A DNA stretch of 64,000 nucleotides, taken from positions 142,810 to 206,809 of the forward strand of contig JAFLLC010000029.1 of the NCBI GenBank assembly GCA_019162745.1, written 5' to 3'. Below the pieces are notes generated by a model that had not been told where the DNA came from, did no database searches, and saw nothing but the letters and a program-made list of their open reading frames with translations. Shown here piece after piece: positions 53,027-62,926 of this stretch; positions within the stretch are counted from its first letter, which is position 1; the number at the start of each line of letters is the position of its first letter. Both the position numbers and the translations under genes were made by a program. This stretch comes from Deltaproteobacteria bacterium. GTDB taxonomy: Bacteria > Desulfobacterota > Desulfuromonadia > Geobacterales > Pseudopelobacteraceae.

Positions 53027-56000
53027 CCAAAAATCACTTCGCCGGAATCAGTAAACAGTTTTACCGGCAGCTGAAACGCCCTGATAAATATATGCAGTAT
53101 CCCCTTCCCGATTGATTTAACCGGAATAGCATTGACCTGAGGGTCGGACCATTTTCCCTTAGCCTCGAAATATGCGGTCAGTAAATCCTTATCCTTTCCG
53201 GTCAATAGCCAGCCAACAATCGGAATCCGGTTGACTATCTTATCTACTGTCTGCAGCGGTTGGACTCCGAGGGTGAGATCTAACTCTTCTTTCACAATAT
53301 CAGCACTTCCGACAATCGAAATGTTTATGGCATTACTGCTTATAAAGAGATCCTGGCTGGCCAGGAGCCCGTCTTTTACCGAGATATTCCCTTTAATGCT
53401 GCTGTACGGCATACCACCTGAAACCATGTCGGGCAGCTGGAATTTAAGCAGTTGGGAAACATTTAAAATCGAAAAAACCTTGGAGAGAGTATTGAACTTT
53501 CGTAACATACCGTCATTCATGCGGAGACGTATATTCCCCAAAGCGCTTTTTTTGATATCGAGCAGTGTGTTCCCGCGGGCCGTCAGATTTCCATGAAGTG
53601 CCAAAGTGCCGCTAACCTCACGGGATATTTCTAGAGCATCAAAAAGTTTGTCCGCTTCAGCTTTGGAAATATCAAGATTAAGTTCATAGCGGTCTCCCTG
53701 AGCGCCACCGGGAGTAATTCTCCCCTTGGCAGTGAACTTCCCCCCCAGCATTCCGGCGCTCAGGTGCTGCAGATTTATAATGCCATTCTCCTGTTTAACA
53801 GCAGCTTCCAGTTTACTGAACGCCAGTTTACCGAAATTACCAGCTTCAATATTAAGGGCCACATTTAAATCAAGGCTGGGAGTTTGCGGGCTCCCACCCT
53901 TTTGTACTGGCGACGCAAAAATGCGCAGATCATCCAGATCGAGTTTTGATGATGTCACGGAGATTGTTGCCTGCGGGGTGTGACCGGTCAGGTATTTCCC
54001 GTTCAGATTGAAATTGGATGAATTGATCAGTCCGGATACTCTTCTTAAAGTGACGGAGCCTTTACGCAGTGTGCAGTCCGCGTTTAAGTGTCTGATGCCG
54101 GCATCTGGATGGGCGTCAGCAAGGTTTATATCACTCAGGTATAACTGCGGTGATGAGAGAGTAATCGTGATGTCATTTTCAGGGTTTTTAAGGCTTCGTA
54201 TAGCGGCTTTCATAGTAATCGCAGAGCGGCCGTAATTAGCTGCCATATTGGATGTTTCCAAGCTGTTTCCTTTGAAAATCAGCGAACCGTTGATGTCGCT
54301 GAGCTGTTTCAGATCACCACCAGGCTGCATACTGAAACTGTTAATATTCACGCTGCCATGATAATCCATGGCGCTAAAATCATCAGGATCTCCCCCCCCC
54401 CTGATATGCGCCTGGACGGTTCCCCGTGGTTTATACTCCTGCCACATGGAGAGAATCGGCAGAGTTTCACTCATTGCGAACCGGTTGGTCTGAAGATCGA
54501 AACCGAGATACGGTTTTTCACCGTAGCCGATCAGGCCGCTGCCGGTGATAACCAGCGGCTGAAGATTATAATTCACTGACGTGACTTTGGTTGATTCCCT
54601 ACCGATAACTGTACTGAACTTGAGAGTATGCGGTATCGAGAGCTGTTTGGTGACATATCCCGGCAGCCTGTAGGCCGCTTGTTTGAGATCCCAGTCACCG
54701 TTCAACCTGTAGGCTGAATAATGGCCGCCTCCGACCAGCCGTAAAGAAGAGCTGTTGCTGTACTCAAGCTTAGGGATACCGGCGATATTCGCCAACCAGG
54801 CCATTTCAGGGGGGTGCGGAGAAATATCCATTCTGACTGGATAATCGGCTTGTTTATCGGTATTGTATTCGGTGATAGAGCCGTTCAGCGAGAAGGGAGA
54901 AGATCCGAAGTTTCCGGTCATATTGATTAGGTTGAAATTTTTACCTTTTAGTTCAATAATACCTTTTAAGTTATTGAATGTCGGCGCTTTTGGGCCATAA
55001 CTTAAGGTCGCCTTTTCTACCGGTCCGCGAATCATGAGGGTGTTGTAGTTTTGTCCGACTTCCATATGGGCGATCTGGCTCACCCTCCCGTCAAGAACGC
55101 CGGTGTCAAGCTTGAATATCCCGGTTTTAATCTTGTTTTCAATATAATCGGCGGTGTCGATATCGATGATTCCGTAAGGCACATAGTTTCTGACATCTTC
55201 GTAGCGGAATGTTGACGGAGTGACGGCTTTTGCAATGATGCGAGGATCTTTGGACATGTAATCCTGCATCTGGAAGCTTCCCTTGATCCTGAATCCCTCC
55301 ATGCTGATTTCTACTGCTGAAAAATCGATCAGCTGCTTTGTCATCGCAGCTGTATAATGGAGTTGAAGAGTTTTGGGCGAAAGATTTGCGTGAAATACTG
55401 TTGGCCAGTTGACAGTTGCACCGCTGATAAAAACTTTCCCTTTAGCAGAAAAATCCTGTGGTTTTCCCTTGAAACTGGTGGCAAAATCCACTCTGCCGCC
55501 GGGGTTGGCAAAAGGGACGTATCGTCCGAAATAGGACCAGAAGCGGCCGATCTCGCCCTGTTTTACCGACAGATCACCATCGACGACAGTTTCCATTAAC
55601 GATTCACTGCCTGAGGGGAGCCGCAGGGCAGCGGAAAAAGTAATATGAGAGGAGGGGCCACTTACTGCAGGAATGTCGGCAGTCAATTTAAGATGCCCTT
55701 TCTGTCCCCGTCCAAGATGGTTGGTGGCGAGAGAAATATTACGCAGGGCGGCGGAAAACGGCACTTTTCTGCCTGCCAAGTCACTCCAGAGTATTGTTCC
55801 ATCGTTTATCCGGATTTTTTTAAAATTAACGCTTACAGCATCTCCCCCCGGTTTCAGTAAATCGTCGATATTGTATGTGCCGTCGGAGTTGCGAAACAGT
55901 GAAATAGTCGTTCCATCCAGAATCAGATTTTTCAATTCAACCTTTTTTTCCAGCAGCGGTATCAGAGCCAATTGTACGGTTATTTGCCGGGCCGTTATAA

Positions 56001-56253
56001 AATTGGCAGTCCCTTCACGTTCTTTGACGGTGCATGACTTAAATTCAAATGATGGACCCAGATGCCAGACAAATGATCCGGAGCCGAAGCTTACCTTGCG
56101 ATTGAGACTTTGCTGGAGAGCTGTTACGATTTCAGTACGGTAGGCGTTGACATCCAACAGGTATGGCAGAAAAAAAGCCGTGGCAGTTACCACTGCTGCA
56201 ACTGTTACCAGCAGCAGGCCGGATAGTTTGATGAAACGGGATCTTATTTTCAT
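53020..56253 (-). CDS. Very large AsmA/YhdP-like periplasmic protein
   Basis: This 1077-residue protein has one N-terminal transmembrane helix (about 10-33), then an AsmA-type N-terminal domain (NRKVSFGSGSFVW, LKNLILDGTTISLFRNSDGTYNIDDLL) and long beta-rich periplasmic repeats, ending with an AsmA-like C-terminal segment (about 820-1060). Proteins of this type form lipid-conducting bridges between inner and outer membranes. A run of ten G on the coding strand (54392-54401) lies within the gene, in frame here (RGGGD). It overlaps the CNNM gene's stop by 4 bp and lpxC's stop by 7 bp. Confidence 0.82.
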   Translation of the reverse strand: MKIRSRFIKLSGLLLVTVAAVVTATAFFLPYLLDVNAYRTEIVTALQQSLNRKVSFGSGSFVWHLGPSFEFKSCTVKEREGTANFITARQITVQLALIPLLEKKVELKNLILDGTTISLFRNSDGTYNIDDLLKPGGDAVSVNFKKIRINDGTILWSDLAGRKVPFSAALRNISLATNHLGRGQKGHLKLTADIPAVSGPSSHITFSAALRLPSGSESLMETVVDGDLSVKQGEIGRFWSYFGRYVPFANPGGRVDFATSFKGKPQDFSAKGKVFISGATVNWPTVFHANLSPKTLQLHYTAAMTKQLIDFSAVEISMEGFRIKGSFQMQDYMSKDPRIIAKAVTPSTFRYEDVRNYVPYGIIDIDTADYIENKIKTGIFKLDTGVLDGRVSQIAHMEVGQNYNTLMIRGPVEKATLSYGPKAPTFNNLKGIIELKGKNFNLINMTGNFGSSPFSLNGSITEYNTDKQADYPVRMDISPHPPEMAWLANIAGIPKLEYSNSSSLRLVGGGHYSAYRLNGDWDLKQAAYRLPGYVTKQLSIPHTLKFSTVIGRESTKVTSVNYNLQPLVITGSGLIGYGEKPYLGFDLQTNRFAMSETLPILSMWQEYKPRGTVQAHIRGGGDPDDFSAMDYHGSVNINSFSMQPGGDLKQLSDINGSLIFKGNSLETSNMAANYGRSAITMKAAIRSLKNPENDITITLSSPQLYLSDINLADAHPDAGIRHLNADCTLRKGSVTLRRVSGLINSSNFNLNGKYLTGHTPQATISVTSSKLDLDDLRIFASPVQKGGSPQTPSLDLNVALNIEAGNFGKLAFSKLEAAVKQENGIINLQHLSAGMLGGKFTAKGRITPGGAQGDRYELNLDISKAEADKLFDALEISREVSGTLALHGNLTARGNTLLDIKKSALGNIRLRMNDGMLRKFNTLSKVFSILNVSQLLKFQLPDMVSGGMPYSSIKGNISVKDGLLASQDLFISSNAINISIVGSADIVKEELDLTLGVQPLQTVDKIVNRIPIVGWLLTGKDKDLLTAYFEAKGKWSDPQVNAIPVKSIGKGILHIFIRAFQLPVKLFTDSGEVIFGQ

Positions 56254-57557
56254 GCTGTCGGCCCTTCTGTTGCCACCCTGACGCGGTGGATCCTTTTCCG
56301 ATCAACACTTTCCACCGTGAAGCGGGTATCCTCAAAAATGATACTTTCACCCTGCTGCAGCATGCGTCCGGCCTGCGCAAGCATAAAACCGGCAATCGTG
56401 GAATAGGGAGCGTCTTCCGGCAGATGCAGATTGAGGCGAAGATTTACTTCGCGCATGGTCAGCATGCCATCAAGCAGATAGTCATTGTTATCCTCAATGC
56501 ACTGCTCAGGGGATATATCATCAAACTCGTCGTCTATTTCTCCTACTATTTCCTCCAGCAGGTCTTCCAAAGTTATAATCCCTTCAAAGCCGCCATATTC
56601 ATCTACAACAAAAACCATATGGGTTCGTGTTGACTGCATCAATTTCAAAGCCGTACTTAATTGAGCATTGGCCGGGATAAAGCGGGGGGGGTGAATGAGT
56701 TTGCCAAGGTTGAATTCAGGCATGTCTGTACGAGCCAGGAGTGGTTCAAGGTCTCTTCTGACGACAATCCCGATAATATTGTCCAGCTGATCCTGATAAA
56801 CCGGTATGCGTGAAAATCCGAGGGAATTAAAGGCCGACTGTGTTTCTTCAAGGGTCGCGTTAATAGGAAGGGCTGCCACGGCATTCCTTGGTATCATGAC
56901 GTCCTGAACTTCCGAATCGGCAAATTCGAAAATACGGTGGAGCATTTGCTGTTCGTCATCCTCCAACGTGCCGCTTGTATGTGAAATATTAATTATTTGC
57001 CGCAATTCATCTACAGTATAGACGCTGGCATGGTCAGGTGAACTCTGTAATCCGAACAGCCGGACTGTGCTTCTGCCGGCTAAATCGAGCACATATATCG
57101 GCCAGCCGAAGATATTGTGGAAAAGCCGTAGCGGCCATGCCACCGCCAGTGCAACACGTTCTGCCCGATCAAGCGCCAGTGTTTTGGGAGCAAGTTCACC
57201 AAGGACGATATGCAGGAAGGTTATGACCGCAAACGCAGCAGTAACTGAAATGGTGTGGCGGACAGTGTCGGAAACCAGACCATGAAGAGGCGCTTCCAGA
57301 AGTCTCGCAAGTGCCGGTTCTCCGATCCATCCAAGCCCCAGCGACGCCATGGTAATGCCGAGTTGTGTGGCAGATATGTAGGAATTAAGATTGTCGAGCA
57401 TCCCCAAAAGCGTTGCGGCGCGAGTATCACCACTTTCCACAAGCGAGACAACCCGTGATCTGCGAACCGACACGAGCGAAAACTCTGCCGCTACGAAAAA
57501 ACCGTTTGCAACCACCAATAGCAGCACAAGAAAAAGATAGAGTAACGTATTATTCAT
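56250..57557 (-). CDS. CNNM/CorC-type membrane protein (DUF21, two CBS, CorC_HlyC)
   Basis: The 435-residue protein has three or four transmembrane helices in a DUF21/CNNM domain (1-190), two CBS domains (about 205-325, starting with [13 protein letters not shown]) and a C-terminal CorC_HlyC domain (about 345-430). CNNM/CorC proteins export magnesium or sense Mg-ATP through CBS; 'hemolysin' is a historical name. It is upstream of and coupled to the AsmA-like gene by an ATGA overlap. A run of eight G (56684-56691, plus strand) lies within it. It diverges from the TPR lipoprotein. Confidence 0.85.
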   Translation of the reverse strand: MNNTLLYLFLVLLLVVANGFFVAAEFSLVSVRRSRVVSLVESGDTRAATLLGMLDNLNSYISATQLGITMASLGLGWIGEPALARLLEAPLHGLVSDTVRHTISVTAAFAVITFLHIVLGELAPKTLALDRAERVALAVAWPLRLFHNIFGWPIYVLDLAGRSTVRLFGLQSSPDHASVYTVDELRQIINISHTSGTLEDDEQQMLHRIFEFADSEVQDVMIPRNAVAALPINATLEETQSAFNSLGFSRIPVYQDQLDNIIGIVVRRDLEPLLARTDMPEFNLGKLIHPPRFIPANAQLSTALKLMQSTRTHMVFVVDEYGGFEGIITLEDLLEEIVGEIDDEFDDISPEQCIEDNNDYLLDGMLTMREVNLRLNLHLPEDAPYSTIAGFMLAQAGRMLQQGESIIFEDTRFTVESVDRKRIHRVRVATEGPTA

Positions 57558-57631
57558 GGCTGTTTATTCCATCCGGAAGGTTACGATGCCAACCGCTGTA
57601 ATCTAATTGTTATTATCGTTTGACCAATATT

Positions 57632-57661
57632 TTGATTCATGCTAGCTTTTCTTACTATAAA
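57632..57661 (+). promoter_or_regulatory. Candidate promoter for the TPR lipoprotein operon
   Basis: TTGATT (57632-57637) and TATAAA (57656-57661) are separated by 18 nt, about 26 bp before ATG 57688. The call is by consensus match only. Confidence 0.4.
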
Positions 57662-57687
57662 TTTCTTAGAAAAGGAATTTTTTCCTG

Positions 57688-59394
57688 ATGCACATGCGTC
57701 TGACCATACTGATGTTCCTCCTGCTTCTCACTGCATGCGCCGGTGTCGCTCCGACAACTGATAACGCCCTGCATGCCGCCGACAAGGGCCATGAAAACCA
57801 TTACCGTTCATTGTACCTGTTTTCCCGTGCACGGATTGCAGACTTTGAAGGTGACTACCCTACCGCTTTGAATCTGCTCCGCGAAGCAATTTTACTTGAA
57901 CCTGATTCCGCCAGACTGCATGGAGAGGTGGCTGCCATCAAGCTGAAAATAGGCCAGATTCCGGAAGCCCTCGAATATATAAACAAGGCGATTACGCTTG
58001 ATCCGAACTATCGCACCCCTTATGTCCTGGGCGGGGTCTTGATGGCAGCGGCGGGAAAAGATCTGGAAGCGGTAGAGTACTTACGCAAAGCGGTTAAAAT
58101 TGACCCTGCAAAAGAGGATGCCTATCTGCATTTGGCTATGTCACTGACGCGCCTGTTTGAATATGAAGAAGCCGTTTCCACACTCAAAGCGCTGGTCAAG
58201 ATAAATCCAGATTCCATCCTCGGATATTATTATCTCGGGCGTACCTACAGCCAGATGAAGCTCTATCGTGATGCCATCGGTTACTTTACAAAGGTGCTGG
58301 AGCTAAAACCGGAATTTGACCAGGCAATTATTGATAAAGCCGCAACGTATGAGGCCATTGGTGACTATCCGCGCGCGATTGACACCTACCGTGCCCTGCT
58401 TGATCGGGATGAACATCGTACGGCAGTTCTGCAGCGTCTGACCCAACTACTGCTGCAGCAGCGCCGCTTTACCGAAGCGCTGGAATATCTCAGGCTGGCT
58501 GCTCAATCAGGTCTGGGCGGTCAGGAAACAATCCGAAAAATTGGACTGGTGCATCTGGAATTGGAGCAATATGACGAAGCGATTGCTGTATTTGGCGAAA
58601 TGCTTGAAAAAGATCCTTCTGCAGACAATATCCGCCTTTACCTCGGTATCGCCTATGAAGAAAAAGGTGAACTGGATAGCGCCTATGCTGAATTCAACAA
58701 GATTTCCCCGGATTCCGCACAATATTTTGAAGCGGTCAGCCATGTCGCACAAATACTGAAGGAACAGGGTAAAACAGACGCCGCAATTTCCGTTCTCAAG
58801 AAAGCGATTGATGCGCACCGGGAAAGTCTGGAGTTGTACCTGAATCTATCAACTCTGTATGAATCAATGAACAAGCCTCAAGCCGCTCTCGAAATTCTGC
58901 TTGATAATGAACAGCTTTTCCAGAATGAATCCCGTTTTCACTTCCGTATCGGGGTTTTGATGGACAAGCTTGGCAAACGTACCGAATCGATCAACAGGAT
59001 GAAACAGGTACTGCTGCTTGATCCGAAAGATCCTCAGGCGCTCAACTATCTGGGGTATTCATATGCTGAAATGGGAATACACCTTGAGGAAGCACTGAAA
59101 TACATCAAGCAGGCTGTTGAAATCCGTCCTCGTGATGCGTTTATACTCGACAGCCTCGGTTGGACCTATTTCAAACTCAAACGCTATGATGAAGCGATCA
59201 ACGCTCTGGAAGAGGCGATCACTCTGGTTGATGACGATTCTACCATTGTAGAACATCTGGGTGATGTATATGCAGCTCGACGGGCCGTAAAAAAAGCCCT
59301 GACACAGTATCAAAGAGCGCTTGAATTAGCTCCCGAGCGCAAGGAATTGATTGAAAAAATCCGCAAGCTTAAAGGGGAGCAGAGCGAAAAATGA
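57688..59394 (+). CDS. TPR-repeat lipoprotein
   Basis: The 568-residue protein has a lipoprotein signal peptide with lipobox LTAC (Cys at about 17), then about twelve tetratricopeptide repeats over residues 40-560, with recurrent A/P at position 20 and 27 of the repeat and the typical LxxLGxxYxxxGxxxxA pattern. TPR lipoproteins act as periplasmic scaffolds or secretion helpers (PilF, BamD-like). It overlaps the peptide-binding lipoprotein by 4 bp, hence is co-transcribed with the transporter genes. A specific partner cannot be inferred from sequence alone. Confidence 0.88.
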   Translation: MHMRLTILMFLLLLTACAGVAPTTDNALHAADKGHENHYRSLYLFSRARIADFEGDYPTALNLLREAILLEPDSARLHGEVAAIKLKIGQIPEALEYINKAITLDPNYRTPYVLGGVLMAAAGKDLEAVEYLRKAVKIDPAKEDAYLHLAMSLTRLFEYEEAVSTLKALVKINPDSILGYYYLGRTYSQMKLYRDAIGYFTKVLELKPEFDQAIIDKAATYEAIGDYPRAIDTYRALLDRDEHRTAVLQRLTQLLLQQRRFTEALEYLRLAAQSGLGGQETIRKIGLVHLELEQYDEAIAVFGEMLEKDPSADNIRLYLGIAYEEKGELDSAYAEFNKISPDSAQYFEAVSHVAQILKEQGKTDAAISVLKKAIDAHRESLELYLNLSTLYESMNKPQAALEILLDNEQLFQNESRFHFRIGVLMDKLGKRTESINRMKQVLLLDPKDPQALNYLGYSYAEMGIHLEEALKYIKQAVEIRPRDAFILDSLGWTYFKLKRYDEAINALEEAITLVDDDSTIVEHLGDVYAARRAVKKALTQYQRALELAPERKELIEKIRKLKGEQSEK

Positions 59395-61031
59395 TACCGT
59401 CATCAGGCGTGCGCTGCCTGCTGATGGCGCTTCTTTTTAGTGCCTTTCTTGTGTCGTGCAACCGCCCGGAAACTCAACCCGCAGCGGTTGTTCCTGCTTC
59501 ATCTGCCATCCCTGCCTTCGGTGATTCACTAGTTGAAGGCACCATTGGCGAAGCCTCCACCCTTATTCCACTTCTCGCGACCGATTCCGCTTCTCATGCC
59601 GTAGCCGGTCAAATATACAACGGTCTTGTCAAGTACGATAAAAACCTCAACATCGTCGGTGATCTTGCCGAATCATTCGACATCTCAAAAGATGGCCTGA
59701 CCATTGCTTTTCATCTCCGCCGCGGAGTAAAATGGCATGACGGCGCTCCACTGACAGCCAGAGATGTACTGTATACTTATCAGGTCACGATAGATCCCAA
59801 AACTCCCACCGCGTACGCTGAAGATTTCAAGCAGGTCAAAAGCATTGCGGCACCCGATTCATATACGATACGGGTGACCTATGACTCACCATTTGCGCCG
59901 GCACTGGCGTCATGGGGGGTGAGTATACTTCCTGCCCACCTATTGGAGGGGAAGGATATCACCACGAGTCCTCTGGCAAGAAAGCCGATAGGCACCGGTC
60001 CCTACCGCTTCAAGGAGTGGGTATCGGGCCAAAAAATCGTGCTGGAAGCAAACAACAATTATTTTGAAGGGCGTCCCTATATCGATCGTTTTATCTATCG
60101 TATTATTCCAGACAGCTCCACCATGTACATGGAACTTAAAGCTGGCACGATAGACCTCATGACTTTGACTCCGGTCCAGTATGCGCGCCAAACTGCTGCA
60201 AAAAGTTTTACCAGCCGTTTCAATAAATATCGCTATCCCTCATCCAGCTATCTGTACATGGGTTACAATCTGCGCCACCCGCTCTTTGGAGACAAGCGCA
60301 TCCGGCAGGCCATGACCGCTGCCATCAACAAGGATGAACTGATCCAGGGGGTGCTGTTCGGTATGGGGCAGCGATCGGTCGGCCCGATCGTACCGGGGCG
60401 ATGGGCCTATAATACCGCCTTGAAAGATATCGGTTATGATCCTCAGCGGGCCGCCGAACTGCTGGCAGAGGCCGGCTGGAAAGAAAAAAACGACGACGGT
60501 ATTCTGGTAAAAAACGGCAAGCCGTTCAAGTTTACCATTCTGACTAACCAGGGGAACCAGCAGCGCCTGATGACCGCACAAATCATACAGCAGCGTCTCC
60601 GTCAGGTCGGGATTGACGTTAAAATTCGGGTTGTCGAGTGGGCCGCGTTCCTGAAGGAGTTTGTCAATAAGGGGAACTTTGAAGTCGTGCTGCTGGCCTG
60701 GAGCATCTCCCAGGACCCGGACATGTACGACATCTGGCATTCCAGCAAGAACAAGCCGGGTGAATTGAATTTTATCGGCTTTAATAACCCTGAGGTCGAC
60801 CGCCTGCTGATTGAAGGGCGCAGCACCTTCGATATCGAAAAGCGCAAGAAGGCCTATTTCCGCATTCAGGAAATCCTTGCCGACGAGCAGCCATATACCT
60901 TTCTATACGTCCCCGATGCTCTGCCGGTGGTAAGCGCCCGTATCCGCGGCGTCGAGCCAGCTCCGGCCGGAATCGGCCATAACCAGATCAAATGGTATGT
61001 GCCGAAGAATGAGCAGGTGTACGTGCCATGA
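59391..61031 (+). CDS. Peptide/oligopeptide ABC transporter substrate-binding lipoprotein (SBP_bac_5)
   Basis: The 546-residue protein has a lipoprotein signal peptide ending LVSC (Cys23) and the DppA/OppA family fold with typical motifs: [31 protein letters not shown] segment (about 87-115), RVTYDSPF and [10 protein letters not shown], ending with a C-terminal VRGVEPAP-like stretch. It captures peptides or other solutes in the periplasm and delivers them to the DppB/DppC permeases encoded immediately downstream. Start ATG overlaps the TPR gene stop (ATGA), and the next gene overlaps its own stop the same way. Confidence 0.9.
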   Translation: MIPSSGVRCLLMALLFSAFLVSCNRPETQPAAVVPASSAIPAFGDSLVEGTIGEASTLIPLLATDSASHAVAGQIYNGLVKYDKNLNIVGDLAESFDISKDGLTIAFHLRRGVKWHDGAPLTARDVLYTYQVTIDPKTPTAYAEDFKQVKSIAAPDSYTIRVTYDSPFAPALASWGVSILPAHLLEGKDITTSPLARKPIGTGPYRFKEWVSGQKIVLEANNNYFEGRPYIDRFIYRIIPDSSTMYMELKAGTIDLMTLTPVQYARQTAAKSFTSRFNKYRYPSSSYLYMGYNLRHPLFGDKRIRQAMTAAINKDELIQGVLFGMGQRSVGPIVPGRWAYNTALKDIGYDPQRAAELLAEAGWKEKNDDGILVKNGKPFKFTILTNQGNQQRLMTAQIIQQRLRQVGIDVKIRVVEWAAFLKEFVNKGNFEVVLLAWSISQDPDMYDIWHSSKNKPGELNFIGFNNPEVDRLLIEGRSTFDIEKRKKAYFRIQEILADEQPYTFLYVPDALPVVSARIRGVEPAPAGIGHNQIKWYVPKNEQVYVP

Positions 61032-62008
61032 CCCGCTACCTCCTTAAACGCATCCTGATGCTGATTCCGCTCATGATCGGCATTACCCTGATCACCTTCT
61101 CCGTCATTCACCTGGCGCCGGGTGAACCGGTTGAGATGCAGATGGCGATGAATCCCAAGGTCGGCAAAGAAGCCAAAGAGCGCCTCACCAAGTTTTATGG
61201 GCTGGACAAACCACTCCATGAACAGTATTTCAGCTGGGTTGGCAAGATCGCACGGCTTGATCTGGGACGGTCGTTTTCATCCGATGGTCGTCCGGTGCTG
61301 GACAAGATCAAGGAACGCCTGCCGGTCACCATCTCTTTGAACGTGATTGCCCTGCTGCTCGAATTTGGTTTGGCGATACCGATCGGAATACTGGCCGCTA
61401 CCCGCCGTGATACCTGGCTTGACAAAGGAATCACGGTATTTGTCTTCGTCGGTTTTGCCGTGCCGACCTTCTGGCTGGCGCTGCTGCTGATGTATTTTTT
61501 CGGAGTCAAATTGGGGTGGCTGCCGATCTCTGGTCTGCATACACTGGGAAGCGATTCCTGGGGAATGTTTCCCTACCTGTGGGATCTTGCCAAGCATCTG
61601 ATCATGCCGATCATGGTCGCCTCCTTCGGAAGCCTTGCCGGACTTTCACGTTACATGCGCTCTGCCATGCTTAATGTCATCAGTCAGGATTATATCACCA
61701 CAGCCCGTGCCAAAGGACTGCCCGAGCGTGTGGTGATCTATAAACATGCCCTGCGCAATGCGCTGCTGCCGCTGATAACGCTGCTCGGTTTCTCGATTCC
61801 GGGTCTGATAGGCGGAAGCGTCATTTTTGAAACTATTTATGCCATACCGGGGATGGGGCAGCTCTTTTATCAGGGGGTCATGTCGCGCGACTATCCGGTG
61901 GTCATGGGGATTCTGGTAATCGGCGCGTTTCTGACACTGATAGGCAATCTGCTTGCCGATCTCTGCTATGCCTTTGCCGATCCGCGTATCCGGCACGGGG
62001 AGGGGTAG
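61028..62008 (+). CDS. dppB: Peptide ABC transporter permease (DppB type)
   Basis: The 326-residue protein has six transmembrane helices of the BPD_transp_1 fold. The EAA-like motif [20 protein letters not shown] is visible near residue 225, and [21 protein letters not shown] near 255-280. N-terminal [17 protein letters not shown] and the long first loop match DppB/OppB. It overlaps the binding protein gene by 4 bp. It pairs with the DppC type permease starting 3 bp later. Confidence 0.92.
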   Translation: MTRYLLKRILMLIPLMIGITLITFSVIHLAPGEPVEMQMAMNPKVGKEAKERLTKFYGLDKPLHEQYFSWVGKIARLDLGRSFSSDGRPVLDKIKERLPVTISLNVIALLLEFGLAIPIGILAATRRDTWLDKGITVFVFVGFAVPTFWLALLLMYFFGVKLGWLPISGLHTLGSDSWGMFPYLWDLAKHLIMPIMVASFGSLAGLSRYMRSAMLNVISQDYITTARAKGLPERVVIYKHALRNALLPLITLLGFSIPGLIGGSVIFETIYAIPGMGQLFYQGVMSRDYPVVMGILVIGAFLTLIGNLLADLCYAFADPRIRHGEG

Positions 62009-62011
62009 GGG

Positions 62012-62866
62012 ATGGAGCTTAAACATTCTTATATGTATTCTATTTTCTGGCCGCGTCTCCGGCGCAACCGCCTTGCCCTGTTCGGCGGGGGTGTCGTTCT
62101 AATTCTTTTTGTTGTCTCGCTGCTTGCACCGCTGATTTCTCCGTATGATCCCAGCGCCATCAACGCCTGGAAGGTGCTATCTCCCCCATCCTGGCAGCAT
62201 TGGTTCGGCACCGATGAACTTGGCAGGGATGTTTTCAGCCGGGTTCTTTACGGTTCCCGGGTGTCACTCAAGGTCGGCTTTGTGGCGGTCGGCATCGCGG
62301 TTTCAATAGGGACTGTAGTCGGTCTGGCATCAGGATATTACAGCGGCCTGGTTGATTCCACGCTGATGAGGCTGGTGGATATAATGCTCTGTTTCCCGGC
62401 CTTCTTTCTGATTCTGGCGATTATCACCTTTCTGGAGCCGTCTATCTGGTACATCATGATGGTGATCGGCCTGACCGGCTGGATGGGAGTGGCGAGGCTG
62501 GTTCGGGCCGAAACGCTCTCGATTCGTGAAATGGATTATATTCTGGCTGCCCGCTGCATCGGCTGCTCCAACAGTCGCATCATCTTTCGTCATATCCTTC
62601 CCAATGCTATTTCGCCGGTACTTGTCGCTGCTACACTCGGCATCGCCGGCGCCATCCTGACCGAATCGGCGCTGTCTTTTCTCGGTATCGGCGTACAGCC
62701 CCCGACACCCAGCTGGGGCAATATCCTCACCTCCGGCAAGGATTACATCGAATTTGCCTGGTGGTTGTCGCTCTTCCCCGGCCTGGCTATTCTGGTGACG
62801 GTGCTCGCTTACAATCTTCTGGGGGAGGGGATCCGTGATGCGCTTGATCCTCGTGTAAAGCAATGA
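62012..62866 (+). CDS. dppC: Peptide ABC transporter permease (DppC type)
   Basis: The 284-residue permease has six transmembrane helices, the OppC_N-like N-terminus (NRLALFGGGVVLILFVVSLLAPL), WFGTDELGRDVFSRVLYGSRVSL and the EAA loop LAARCIGCSNSRIIFRHILPN. With DppB it forms the translocation channel. No ATPase gene (dppD/dppF) follows; the next gene is on the opposite strand. The ATPases must be encoded elsewhere or shared with another transporter. Confidence 0.92.
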   Translation: MELKHSYMYSIFWPRLRRNRLALFGGGVVLILFVVSLLAPLISPYDPSAINAWKVLSPPSWQHWFGTDELGRDVFSRVLYGSRVSLKVGFVAVGIAVSIGTVVGLASGYYSGLVDSTLMRLVDIMLCFPAFFLILAIITFLEPSIWYIMMVIGLTGWMGVARLVRAETLSIREMDYILAARCIGCSNSRIIFRHILPNAISPVLVAATLGIAGAILTESALSFLGIGVQPPTPSWGNILTSGKDYIEFAWWLSLFPGLAILVTVLAYNLLGEGIRDALDPRVKQ

Positions 62867-62926
62867 TCCGTACTCCGGTCGGCTGTCGATCGATAATCCC
62901 CTTGTATTTTTTGTAATACCGTAAAC

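Noticed and set aside
56684..56691. Eight-G tract in the CNNM/CorC gene as a phase-variation site
   Set aside because: Runs of seven or eight G occur several times in this window (also near 5390, 43012 and 48797), so this length alone is not distinctive.
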